Shown here piece after piece: positions 1-7,180 of a stretch of DNA of 64,000 nt; the first letter of the stretch is position 1, and each line of letters begins with the position of its first letter. The DNA is from Chloroflexi bacterium 54-19 (GTDB lineage: Bacteria > Chloroflexota > Chloroflexia > Chloroheliales > Chloroheliaceae). The position numbers and the translations under genes were made by a program. The stretch lies in assembly GCA_001898225.1 (NCBI GenBank), contig MKTJ01000072.1:1-64000 (forward strand), read 5' to 3'. The notes below the pieces were generated by a model. That model saw only the letters and a program-made list of their open reading frames with translations, was not told where the DNA came from and made no database searches.

Positions 1-33
1 ATTGTTAGCTAGATTTTGATGATTCAAAACCGC

Positions 34-1047
34 TTAAAAATGTTCCAATGTGCGTGCAAGGCGACATTCAATTAACATAAATCCCATTTGTCCCATGGTA
101 GAGTAAACCAGCTTGCCCTTAATGTCGTAACGGGTCAGCATAACCAGGGTGCCATAGAAAGCGGTAACGGCGCCGAATAGCAGTGCAAGCACCAATGTAA
201 GGGGTGCCGCCACAAAAAGGAGGCTTAGCCGAATAAAGAGGAACCCACCCGCGTTGATAAGCCCGGCGTGCATCAGGGCTGAAACAGGGGTTGGCGCTTC
301 AACCGACCCGGGCAGCCAGCCGTGAAGGGGGAATTGGGCTGATTTTGCCATTATAGCTATCAGTAGTAGCGCGGTAAGAAGGGTGGTCTGGACGACCGGC
401 AAACTTTGCGGTGCCTCAGAAGCCCTTGTGCTGATTGTACTTAAATCAAAAGACTCAAAAATTTGCCAGGTTAGGACCATTGCGCCTAAAAAGGCGGCAT
501 CACCAACCAGGTCTATGCGCAGTTTCTTGATGGCGGCCCGCCAGGAAGCAGGACGCTCCGTGTAATGAGCTAACAGGAAGGTAAGGGTCAGGCCTTTTAG
601 AACCCAGAAGACACTCAGCATAAGCAAATTATTGGTGAGAACGACCAGCAGTACTTCCAGGGTTATTAAACTCAGTAGCAAAAAATAGCGTGTGAAGTGC
701 GGTTCCTCGACCATAGCCCGTAACGAGTAGAGATGGACAATTCCACTTACCGTAATAACCAGCAAGGCTACCACCAGGCTTAATCTGTCAGCCCGAAATC
801 CAACAAGGGGTGTTTGTGTGAAATCCCAACTTAACGTCACTACAGAAAAGTCGACGGGTCCATTGAAAATAACCACTACAAAAGCCACAAGTGCGCAAAC
901 CCACAAAATTGTGAATGTTAGCAAAGTCACAGCAGCGAGGCGTCCTGGAAAGAACCGGGAGATAAGGGCATTCGCCACCGTGAATATAAACAAAAACCCC
1001 GGTATGAGCAGCACCAGGGTCTGTACCAGGCCAACCCACAAATTCAT
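34..1047 (-). pseudogene. DabB/NuoL-like proton-conducting membrane protein, C-terminus missing
   Basis: The 337 residues are almost entirely membrane helices. They carry the core of the NuoL/MnhA/DabB antiporter family: KSAQFPLHGWLPGSVEAPTP with its lysine and histidine, then SALMHAGLINAGGFLFIRLS, then YSTMGQMGFML. The HAGLINAGGFLFIR wording and the short N-terminal part fit DabB, the membrane subunit of DAB inorganic-carbon pumps, better than complex I NuoL. Family members continue for roughly 150-200 residues after GQMGFML. Here the frame changes to unrelated sequence (ECRLARTLEHF) and stops, so the C-terminal helices are gone. No DabA partner is visible. A frameshift or insertion just before the stop is the likely cause, but only 33 bases remain in the window. 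It may be a pseudogene or one part of a split gene. Confidence 0.7.
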
Positions 1048-1349
1048 ACTTCCTCTCTAATTGAGTTTTGCTATTTAGAACTGTATTTAATTACGTGACT
1101 TCGAGAACGCGACTTTTAATACATGATATTTACTTCGTACTTATTTTGCAACAGAAATTGGGTTGAGTCAAGAGGGAGAAGAATTAACAATTGGTTAAGA
1201 GGATTAAACCCATGCCAGCCCATTTAGACTAATGCAACCTGTTGGCGCCTGGTTTATAATAAGGTGACAAATAATACGCGCTAAATATAGGGTGAAATGA
1301 ACATCACGTCTGGTATTTCGCAAAATAATTTTAGGGAGGGGGTAGAGAG
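1048..1349. other. Intergenic region between divergent genes
   Basis: This AT-rich stretch separates the dabB-like gene (minus) from the winged-helix gene (plus). A TATAAT hexamer sits at 1255-1260 without a well-placed -35 partner. AGGGAGGGGG at 1334-1343 is the ribosome binding site of the following gene. I see no other coding or structured element. Confidence 0.5.
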
Positions 1350-1646
1350 ATGGCACCTACAAACTGGACTTTTTTAACTAATCACGCGCAAGTTTTTCTT
1401 TGTATTGCCGAGAATACTCATTTAACCGCGCGGGAAATCGCTGTACAAGTAGGGATTACCGAGAGAGCGGTCCAGCGAATAGTGGGAGATTTGGAAAAAG
1501 AGGGTTATATCCAGCATGTCCGAGAAGGACGAACAAATCGTTATACGATAGACCTGGATAAACCACTCCGCCACCCGGCGCAGCGTGGTCAACCGGTAAG
1601 AGATTTACTTTCACACATTATGCGCGATACAACCGAATTACCTTGA
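1350..1646 (+). CDS. Small winged helix-turn-helix transcriptional regulator
   Basis: This 98-residue protein is essentially one DNA-binding domain. Residues 10-70 form a MarR/HTH_24-like fold: helix LTAREIAVQVGI, recognition helix TERAVQRIVGDLEKEGYI, and a wing VREGRTNRYTID. No ligand-binding or dimerisation domain follows, and the last 25 residues are polar. A strong purine-rich ribosome binding site precedes the ATG. The gene stands alone, read away from the dabB-like gene, and is closed by a clear terminator at 1774-1811. Its target is unknown. Small regulators of this type in related bacteria are often single-domain, so the short length need not mean truncation. Confidence 0.75.
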   Translation: MAPTNWTFLTNHAQVFLCIAENTHLTAREIAVQVGITERAVQRIVGDLEKEGYIQHVREGRTNRYTIDLDKPLRHPAQRGQPVRDLLSHIMRDTTELP

Positions 1647-1734
1647 AATTGGTCCTTTAAATAGGTTGCTGTCCAACCTATCTCAACTTGAGAAGTCAGC
1701 TTTGAATTTGGCCCTCTAAATTGGGTGCAGTCCA
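1643..1734 (+). repeat. Imperfect 33-nt direct repeat pair after the wHTH gene
   Basis: Copy A is 1643-1675 and copy B is 1702-1734, 59 nt apart. They share most positions: TTGAAwTTGGyCCTyTAAAT, then wGGkTGCwGTCCA. Copy A overlaps the stop codon of the wHTH gene. The origin is unknown. They could be remnants of a mobile-element end or a duplicated regulatory site. Confidence 0.5.
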
Positions 1735-1773
1735 GTTTTGAGAATGTATATTCTCGATACCGCTATAAAATGG

Positions 1774-1812
1774 AAAAACCCACTCGATACAGAAGCTCGA
1801 GTGGGTTTTTTG
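1774..1812 (+). terminator. Rho-independent terminator
   Basis: The left arm AAAAACCCACTCGA (1774-1787) pairs perfectly with the right arm TCGAGTGGGTTTTT (1797-1810) across a 9-nt loop. The A-run and T-run flank a GC-containing stem, so it can work in both directions. It ends the wHTH transcript and may also stop read-through from the convergent sugar ABC operon. Confidence 0.85.
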
Positions 1813-1970
1813 TTTATGGAAGTTTCTTGGGGTGGTAGGCTACCCGGCTTGAAGAGGTGTTTGACCAATCTCGCAAACATAGGGTAGTTCCAGAATCCTG
1901 CAGCTTTACCATTGTTAGGTCCGACGAATTCTCTTGATTTAGCTCGTTAGGGTTATCCAATAAATTATTT

Positions 1971-2870
1971 TTAGCCTTTAACCGAGCCAGCCAGCGCACC
2001 GGAAATGAATTCGCGCTGCATCAATAAAAAGATTATCAGGATGGGCAAAACCGACAGGCTGGTTCCGGTCATAATCCCGCCGTAATCTATAATGCTCGAA
2101 CCACGCAGGGCACTTATAGCCGTCGGAATGGTCTTGACCTGGGCTACGAGCGGCCAGAAGAAGCTATTCCACTGGGTCATGAAAGTAAAGATTGCCAGAG
2201 CAGCCAGTGTCGGACGCATAACCGGCAGCACAATTTTCCAGAACATTTCAAATTCGCCGGTACCGTCAATCCGGCCCGCATCGAGTAACTCATCCGGTAA
2301 GGCCCGCATACTCTGGCGCATCAGGAAAATCCCGAAAGGGCTGGCCAGCCCAGGTAAAATTACCGCCTGCAAAGTCCCCAACCAGTTAAGGCCAAAAGGA
2401 TTGCCATCCGGGGTCATCAATTTAAAGAGAGGGACATAGGTAACCGGGGCCGGGATCATTAATGTAAGTAGGAAGGCGCCAAAAACGAAATTGCTACCCT
2501 TGAATTTGTATTTGGCAAAAGCAAACCCGGCCAGTGAAGAAACGGTCATACTGGCAACCGTAAAGATAACGGCAATCAAAATCGAGTTGTAAATAGCCTG
2601 GTCGAACCCTACGTCCTTTATAAGTTTGGTCAGGTTATCAAACAAGTAGCTACCAGGCAGTAGGTTAGGGGGAGTCCGCAACACCTCGCTCGAAGTATGA
2701 GTTGCCGCGATGAACATAAAGTAAAAGGGAAAGAGGGATACAAAGGCCCCGATGCCTAAAAACAGGTACATCAATACTCTTCCGGTGCGGGCCCACAGAC
2801 CGTTCTCGCCGACCACTGTTTTAATTGAACTGGCCGGTAAAGCTGAGCTGACTTTTGGCTGATTAATCAT
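1971..2870 (-). CDS. Sugar ABC transporter permease, MalG type
   Basis: This 299-residue inner-membrane permease belongs to the MalG/CUT1 class. There are about six membrane segments. The cytoplasmic EAA loop reads LLDAGRIDGTGEFEMFWKIVLPVMRPT (near residues 195-220) and docks on the ATPase. The short cytoplasmic N-terminus before the first helix (about 30-50) is usual for this class. It starts 3 nt after the stop of the MalF-type permease, so the two are co-translated in the order binding protein, MalF-type, MalG-type. No ATPase gene is present in this operon, so a shared MsiK/MalK-like ATPase encoded elsewhere must energise it. The substrate is probably an oligosaccharide or polyol, which cannot be told from the sequence. 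Confidence 0.92.
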   Translation of the reverse strand: MINQPKVSSALPASSIKTVVGENGLWARTGRVLMYLFLGIGAFVSLFPFYFMFIAATHTSSEVLRTPPNLLPGSYLFDNLTKLIKDVGFDQAIYNSILIAVIFTVASMTVSSLAGFAFAKYKFKGSNFVFGAFLLTLMIPAPVTYVPLFKLMTPDGNPFGLNWLGTLQAVILPGLASPFGIFLMRQSMRALPDELLDAGRIDGTGEFEMFWKIVLPVMRPTLAALAIFTFMTQWNSFFWPLVAQVKTIPTAISALRGSSIIDYGGIMTGTSLSVLPILIIFLLMQREFISGALAGSVKG

Positions 2871-2873
2871 ATG

Positions 2874-3785
2874 CTAAACCTCTCTGTCGCCGACCCGTAA
2901 CTGGATAATCGAAAGCACCAGGATAATTACCAGCAGACCATAAGCGATGGTTGAAGCGTAAGGAAAATCGGCGCGCTGGAAAGCCACCCGGTAAAGATAG
3001 GCGCCTACCGTCAACGTGGCATCGCTGGGACCACCCCTGGTCAGAAGATAGCTTTCATCGAAAAGCTGCAGGGTACCGATAGTCGAGAAGATGGTTGTAA
3101 ACAGAATGATAGGTCGCATCAGGGGCAAAGTCAGGCGGAAAAACTGGGTCAGGCGGGAAGCACCGTCTACCGAGGCCGACTCGTAAATGTCACCCGGTAT
3201 TCCCTGTAAACCGCTCAGGTAAATTACCATGTTATAACCGGTCCAGCGCCAGGTGATTGCCAGGATAATCAGGACCTGGTTCCAGAAAGGGTCACGCGAC
3301 CAGCTTATAGGACCGAGGCCAAGCAGGCTCAAGACATAATTTACAAAACCGTTATTATCCTGAAACAGAATCAAAAAGACGATCGAAACTGCCGCCAGGG
3401 CGGTTATGGCCGGCAGAAAATAGACCGCTCTGAAGAAACCGCGCCAGCGTAAATATTTTGAGTTGAGAAGGACCGCCAGCAGCATTGCCAGGGATAGCTG
3501 GATCGGTACCTGGACCACCAGGATTAAAACGGTATTGCCCAGGGCCTGAAAGAATTTAGAATCACCTAATAGCCTCTGATAGTTTGCCAGGCCGTTAAAA
3601 ACCAGGTCGCCATCATCATTCTGGGTCTGGAAACTCAAGATGAAAGAATAGATGATCGGGTAGACCATGAAAAGCAGGAATAAAATTACCGCCGGGGCGA
3701 TAAAAACGTAAGGAGCTACCTTGCGACTCAAGCGTGGAAAACCAAACCTGGGCCTGGTTGCCGCAACTGCCGGGGACCGTGCCAT
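2874..3785 (-). CDS. Sugar ABC transporter permease, MalF type
   Basis: This 303-residue CUT1 permease has six predicted membrane spans. The EAA loop is YESASVDGASRLTQFFRLTLPLMRPI, near residues 200-225. It begins with a basic cytoplasmic tail (RPRFGFPRLSRK) before helix 1 (APYVFIAPAVILFLLFMVYP). Its start is preceded by AGGAGGATAGG. It follows the binding-protein gene, from which a strong hairpin at 3852-3893 separates it. It forms the translocation heterodimer with the MalG-type protein directly downstream. Confidence 0.92.
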   Translation of the reverse strand: MARSPAVAATRPRFGFPRLSRKVAPYVFIAPAVILFLLFMVYPIIYSFILSFQTQNDDGDLVFNGLANYQRLLGDSKFFQALGNTVLILVVQVPIQLSLAMLLAVLLNSKYLRWRGFFRAVYFLPAITALAAVSIVFLILFQDNNGFVNYVLSLLGLGPISWSRDPFWNQVLIILAITWRWTGYNMVIYLSGLQGIPGDIYESASVDGASRLTQFFRLTLPLMRPIILFTTIFSTIGTLQLFDESYLLTRGGPSDATLTVGAYLYRVAFQRADFPYASTIAYGLLVIILVLSIIQLRVGDREV

Positions 3786-3851
3786 TTGCCTATCCTCCTA
3801 CTATGGGTAATGGCCCATAAAGGGCTTTACAACTCCTTCTGAATTCAGGCT

Positions 3852-3893
3852 AGAGGCAGCGGGTTAGCCTTCCAAAGCTAACCCGCTGCCTCT
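3852..3893 (-). promoter_or_regulatory. 17-bp perfect inverted repeat between binding-protein and permease genes
   Basis: The arms AGAGGCAGCGGGTTAGC (3852-3868) and GCTAACCCGCTGCCTCT (3877-3893) pair perfectly across an 8-nt loop. No U-tract follows on the minus strand, so it is unlikely to be a full terminator. The position after the binding-protein stop fits a stem-loop that protects the upstream mRNA and lets the binding protein be made in excess over the permeases, as known for malE-malF. That role is inferred. Confidence 0.8.
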
Positions 3894-3909
3894 ATAATTT
3901 AACCGGTAA

Positions 3910-5328
3910 CTAACCCCCGGCCAGTTCACGCCCGGTCTGGTTTTTGAGATCGTCGGCAGCCTTTTTCAAGGCTGTAGCCGGGTCGGCTCCATTGAGTATA
4001 TCCGCCTGCGCATTCTGGGAAACAGTCTGGGCCTGCGTGTAATCCTTGGTGTAGTAAGCCGGCTTTATTAGAGGCGTCTCTTTGGCAAAAAGCTGCCAGA
4101 TCGGCTTATTATTGAAAAATGGCTGGGGCTGGGTGTAGAACGGGTCGCTGTAGGCGGGCAGATAGCTCGGCCACAGGCCAAAGTTTTTCAACATGTTGTT
4201 CTGACCTTCCGAGGTCGCCAGGTTATACTCGATGAAAGCCCAGGCCGCATCGGCGTTTTTGGAGCCTTTCGGAATGGCCAGGGTCGAACCGCCCAGGCTG
4301 GCGGCCCGGTTACCGCCCTTCTCAATGGCAGGTTGTAAGATTACATCCCATTTGCCCTTGCTTTCCGGGGAGCTATCAATGATAGTGCCGCTCCACCATA
4401 CACCGAAAAGCTGAGTAGCGGCTTGGCTGTTCTTCATAGCGCCGACCACGCCATCCCACCCGGAAACGTTGGTTAAAAGTCCGGCGTCATTGAGTTTTTT
4501 AATGATCGTCATGGCCTTGACCGACTCTGGTGAGGTCAGGTTTATTTTGCCGTCCTGGGTAAAGTAGAACGAGCCCTGCTGGTTCAAAAGCATCCGGTAC
4601 AGCGCATCATCTTTGGTGAAATCAATGGCCATAAATTTGACACCCGGATTCGCCGCCTGGACTTTCTTACCCGCTTCAATCCAGTCATCCCAGGTTTCGA
4701 TTTTGGAAGCGTCGACACCTGCTTTCTGGAACATATCCACCCGGTAAAAAATGCCGGTTGGACCCGAATCCCAGGGGATCGAGAAAATGTGATTCTTGCT
4801 CTTGGATTGCGCCCATTTAGATGGGTCGAAATCCTTCTCGTATTTGCTGGCTTTGTCGGTGAGGTCTACGAAGCCGTTCGGGAATTTACCGGTGTAAACG
4901 TCCATATGGTCGCTTTCAACCTGCACCACATCGGGTAATCCAGCGCCACCGCCCGCTAACCCGGTCGTGAGTTTGTCATAAACATCACTCTGCCCGATTT
5001 CCGGGAAGTTCACTTTAACATTCGGGTAAAGCTTGTTAAAGCCTGCCATGTTGGATTGAAGGGCTTTACTGGCTACGTTCCAGGCCCATACCGTGATTTC
5101 CCCCTTCAGATTGGGGTCACCCTTCAGACCGGAACCCTGGCTGGTGGTTCCGGCGGCTGTTGTGGCGCTCGCGGCGGCTGTAGTCGCGCTCGGGGCAGCA
5201 GTTGTCGCACTCGCGGCGGCTGTAGTTGCCGGCGCAGTTGTAGCAGTATTGTCACCACAAGCGCTGAGGGTCAGAACCGCCACTAAAGAGAGTATGGTAA
5301 AGAAACAAAGTTTTTTCAAAAACTTCAT
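3910..5328 (-). CDS. Extracellular sugar-binding lipoprotein (SBP family 1)
   Basis: This 472-residue protein starts with a lipoprotein signal peptide. The lipobox is LSAC, with the lipidated cysteine at residue 24. Residues 25-70 are a flexible linker of repeated ATTAAASATTAA units. The mature domain (from about residue 75) has the family-1 binding-protein signatures ITVWAWNVASKALQSNM near its start and FSIPWDSGPTGIFYRVDMF in the middle. It is anchored outside the membrane and hands substrate to the two downstream permeases. AGGAGGAGG precedes the start codon. The gene lies directly downstream of the LacI-family repressor on the same strand, and is presumably induced by the transported sugar. 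Confidence 0.93.
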   Translation of the reverse strand: MKFLKKLCFFTILSLVAVLTLSACGDNTATTAPATTAAASATTAAPSATTAAASATTAAGTTSQGSGLKGDPNLKGEITVWAWNVASKALQSNMAGFNKLYPNVKVNFPEIGQSDVYDKLTTGLAGGGAGLPDVVQVESDHMDVYTGKFPNGFVDLTDKASKYEKDFDPSKWAQSKSKNHIFSIPWDSGPTGIFYRVDMFQKAGVDASKIETWDDWIEAGKKVQAANPGVKFMAIDFTKDDALYRMLLNQQGSFYFTQDGKINLTSPESVKAMTIIKKLNDAGLLTNVSGWDGVVGAMKNSQAATQLFGVWWSGTIIDSSPESKGKWDVILQPAIEKGGNRAASLGGSTLAIPKGSKNADAAWAFIEYNLATSEGQNNMLKNFGLWPSYLPAYSDPFYTQPQPFFNNKPIWQLFAKETPLIKPAYYTKDYTQAQTVSQNAQADILNGADPATALKKAADDLKNQTGRELAGG

Positions 5329-5527
5329 GTGTTTCCTCCTCCTTGAGGTCTTCCTTTTCAGGGGAAGGCTAATAAACCTCGGCTGTAAGGTGCAGCCAGG
5401 GATTTAAACTAAACAAACAATCAACAAATGATAGTTAGAAAGCGTAAGGTTAAAAATATTGGATTAAGCAGCCAGTTTAAACAAGACCCTACTTGCCCTG
5501 GGCGCTGGTGAGGTCCTGCCGCCTACC

Positions 5528-6562
5528 TTAAGTTGGCACAGGACCTGTGGAGCCTCGTAGGATGAATTCAGTAGGTAAAATTGTTTCGGTAAGGATGTCT
5601 ATATCACCATTAAAAATAGCGAATAATTTACGAGCGGCTTCCTTTCCAATACCCATGGCCGGTTGATGGATAGTTGTAAGCGGCGGGTCGGAGGCCTGGG
5701 CCAACTCAACATCATCAAAACCTATAATGGAAAGGTCGTAGGGGATTTTCAGACCCTTCTCACGAGCGCTCCGCATTGCCCCTACCGCCATCCGGTCATT
5801 AAAGCTAAAGATCGCGGTAGGTAGGGGTGAAACCTGCAGTAATTTTTGACCAGCCACTATACCGCTTTCAAGGGTAAAGTCACCGTTTACCATTAACTCA
5901 GGATCAGGATTAAGGCCTGCTTCAGCCAGGGCAGTGCAAAACCCTTTGTAACGTTCTTCCATGGCGGTCATAAAATTGGCCGGCCCGTTTATTATACCTA
6001 TACGGCGGTGGCCCAAATTTAGGAGGTGCCGGGTAGCCTCAAGGGCGCCAAGGTAGTCGTTAGCGTGTACGGAGGGTGTAACTATAGCAAGGTTACCCTT
6101 ACTACCCATCGAATAACCAACTGATACGCGCGGTATACCCGACTCCACCAACTTTTTATCTAGTTCGACACTTTTAACCGTTTCTAGAATAACAACCCCA
6201 TCAACATATCCTTTGTTCAAAAGGCGGCTATAAGCTCCCTGGGGATTGGTCTTACGGGCCGTGGTAAAAAGAAGGTTGTAATCATGCTCATTGGCTATCT
6301 CCTCAATACCCTGGATCACTTCCATAAGAAAAGGATCCCTGAAGAGATAATTTGGTTCATAAGGAATTGCCAGGCCAATAACAAACCGACGGTTACCGGT
6401 CAGACTACGCGCCGCGATACTTGGGCTGTACCCAAGATTAAACACTGCATCAAGCACCTTTTGACGGGTCTTATCGCTTACATAGGGTGTATTCGAAAGG
6501 ACTTTTGAAACGGTTGCCGTTGATACCTTGGCCAGGCGAGCCACATCATATATATTCGCCAT
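5528..6562 (-). CDS. LacI-family transcriptional repressor
   Basis: This 344-residue protein has the family's usual length. Residues 1-55 form the helix-turn-helix and hinge: IYDVARLAKVSTATVSKVLS, then VLDAVFNLGYSPSIAARSL. Residues 60-340 form a periplasmic-binding-protein-like effector domain, with GIINGPANFMTAMEERYKGF and SIIGFDDVELAQASDPPLTT. It heads the minus-strand operon that continues into the binding protein and permeases. Two identical palindromic operators lie upstream of its own start (6601-6618, 6683-6700), the distal one abutting the -10 of its promoter. It therefore almost certainly represses itself and, through read-through, the transporter. The inducer is not identifiable. 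Confidence 0.92.
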   Translation of the reverse strand: MANIYDVARLAKVSTATVSKVLSNTPYVSDKTRQKVLDAVFNLGYSPSIAARSLTGNRRFVIGLAIPYEPNYLFRDPFLMEVIQGIEEIANEHDYNLLFTTARKTNPQGAYSRLLNKGYVDGVVILETVKSVELDKKLVESGIPRVSVGYSMGSKGNLAIVTPSVHANDYLGALEATRHLLNLGHRRIGIINGPANFMTAMEERYKGFCTALAEAGLNPDPELMVNGDFTLESGIVAGQKLLQVSPLPTAIFSFNDRMAVGAMRSAREKGLKIPYDLSIIGFDDVELAQASDPPLTTIHQPAMGIGKEAARKLFAIFNGDIDILTETILPTEFILRGSTGPVPT

Positions 6563-6600
6563 TGAATTAAAACTTTCTCTTTTGAGAGATTAGCTTTGTA

Positions 6601-6618
6601 TGGTTAAGCGCTTAACTA
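6601..6618. promoter_or_regulatory. LacI-type operator, proximal
   Basis: TGGTTAAGCGCTTAACTA has the 12-bp perfect palindrome TTAAGCGCTTAA with the CG-centred symmetry typical of LacI-family operators. It is identical over 18 bp to the distal copy and lies 39 bp upstream of the repressor start codon, inside the 5' leader. Confidence 0.85.
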
Positions 6619-6682
6619 TCAGGGCAAAAAAATTTCTAGGGCCAAATGTATTCAATTGGGTTAAAAGGTGTAAGAAACACAA

Positions 6683-6700
6683 TGGTTAAGCGCTTAACTA
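6683..6700. promoter_or_regulatory. LacI-type operator, distal, abutting the promoter
   Basis: This is a second copy of TGGTTAAGCGCTTAACTA, 82 bp centre to centre from the first. It begins one base after the -10 hexamer of the minus-strand promoter, so it covers the expected transcription start. The spacing of about eight helical turns would allow two repressor dimers to loop the DNA. Confidence 0.85.
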
Positions 6701-6701
6701 T

Positions 6702-6730
6702 AATATAGTATATGATCTTTTTCCTGTCAA
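6702..6730 (-). promoter_or_regulatory. Sigma70-type promoter of the lacI-ABC operon
   Basis: Read on the minus strand, TTGACA (6730-6725) is followed by a 17-nt spacer and TATATT (6707-6702). The spacing is optimal and the -35 is consensus. Operator 6683-6700 follows immediately. Confidence 0.8.
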
Positions 6731-6852
6731 GACCTTTTAAGGATTTTTATTGTCCTTATATTATGACTTAACAATTCCTATATTATATAATCTGGCCCGG
6801 ATCTATTCTGGAGGTACAAGTTAAAGTGATGTTGCACCAGTTTCATGGAGTG

Positions 6853-7095
6853 TTAGAACGCGAGTAAATCTGACCGGTTTTCAAAGTTTTCCGGCGAAAC
6901 ATACCCTGGCGAAGAATGAAGACGCTGCCGGTTGTAGAACACTTCCATATACTCGAAGATTTCTGTTTTGGCTTCCTGCCTGCTCTTTAAGAGCTTGCGA
7001 TCACAAAGTTCAACCTTCTAAGTTCCAAAGAAACTTTCGATGCAGGCATTATCCCAGCAATTCCCCTTCCGACTCATTGAGAGGTAAATACCGGA
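6853..7095 (-). pseudogene. IS3-family transposase (OrfB) C-terminal remnant
   Basis: Minus-strand translation gives the conserved end of IS3-type OrfB: HSGIYLSMSRKGNCWDNA, then CIESFFGT containing the catalytic Glu, then KVELCDRKLLKSRQEAK, EIFEYMEVFYNRQRLHSS, and PGYVSPENFENRSDLLAF before a TAA at 6853-6855. An in-frame TAG at 7018-7020 replaces a codon between GT and KVEL. The N-terminal two thirds, the other catalytic residues and OrfA are missing. It is dead and has no visible inverted repeats. Confidence 0.88.
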
Positions 7096-7180
7096 ATGAG
7101 ATAAAACCCCTCTTTATTACTTAAAATACTGTACAAATTTATTATTATCTCTTCCGACTCCTGCAAATTGAAGAGGAGGC

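Noticed and set aside
1814..1999. A 61-residue minus-strand frame overlapping the end of the MalG-type gene
   Set aside because: No motif or start signal; the region beside it holds a terminator.
5145..5286. Thr/Ala codon repeats in the binding-protein linkers (also 58630-58740)
   Set aside because: These are in-frame low-complexity lipoprotein linkers, not independent DNA repeats, although they do give long false frames on the other strand.
5511..5548. Inverted repeat AGGTCCTG...CAGGACCT at the lacI stop
   Set aside because: The stem is only 8 bp with a loop over 20 nt and no T-run, so I do not call a terminator.
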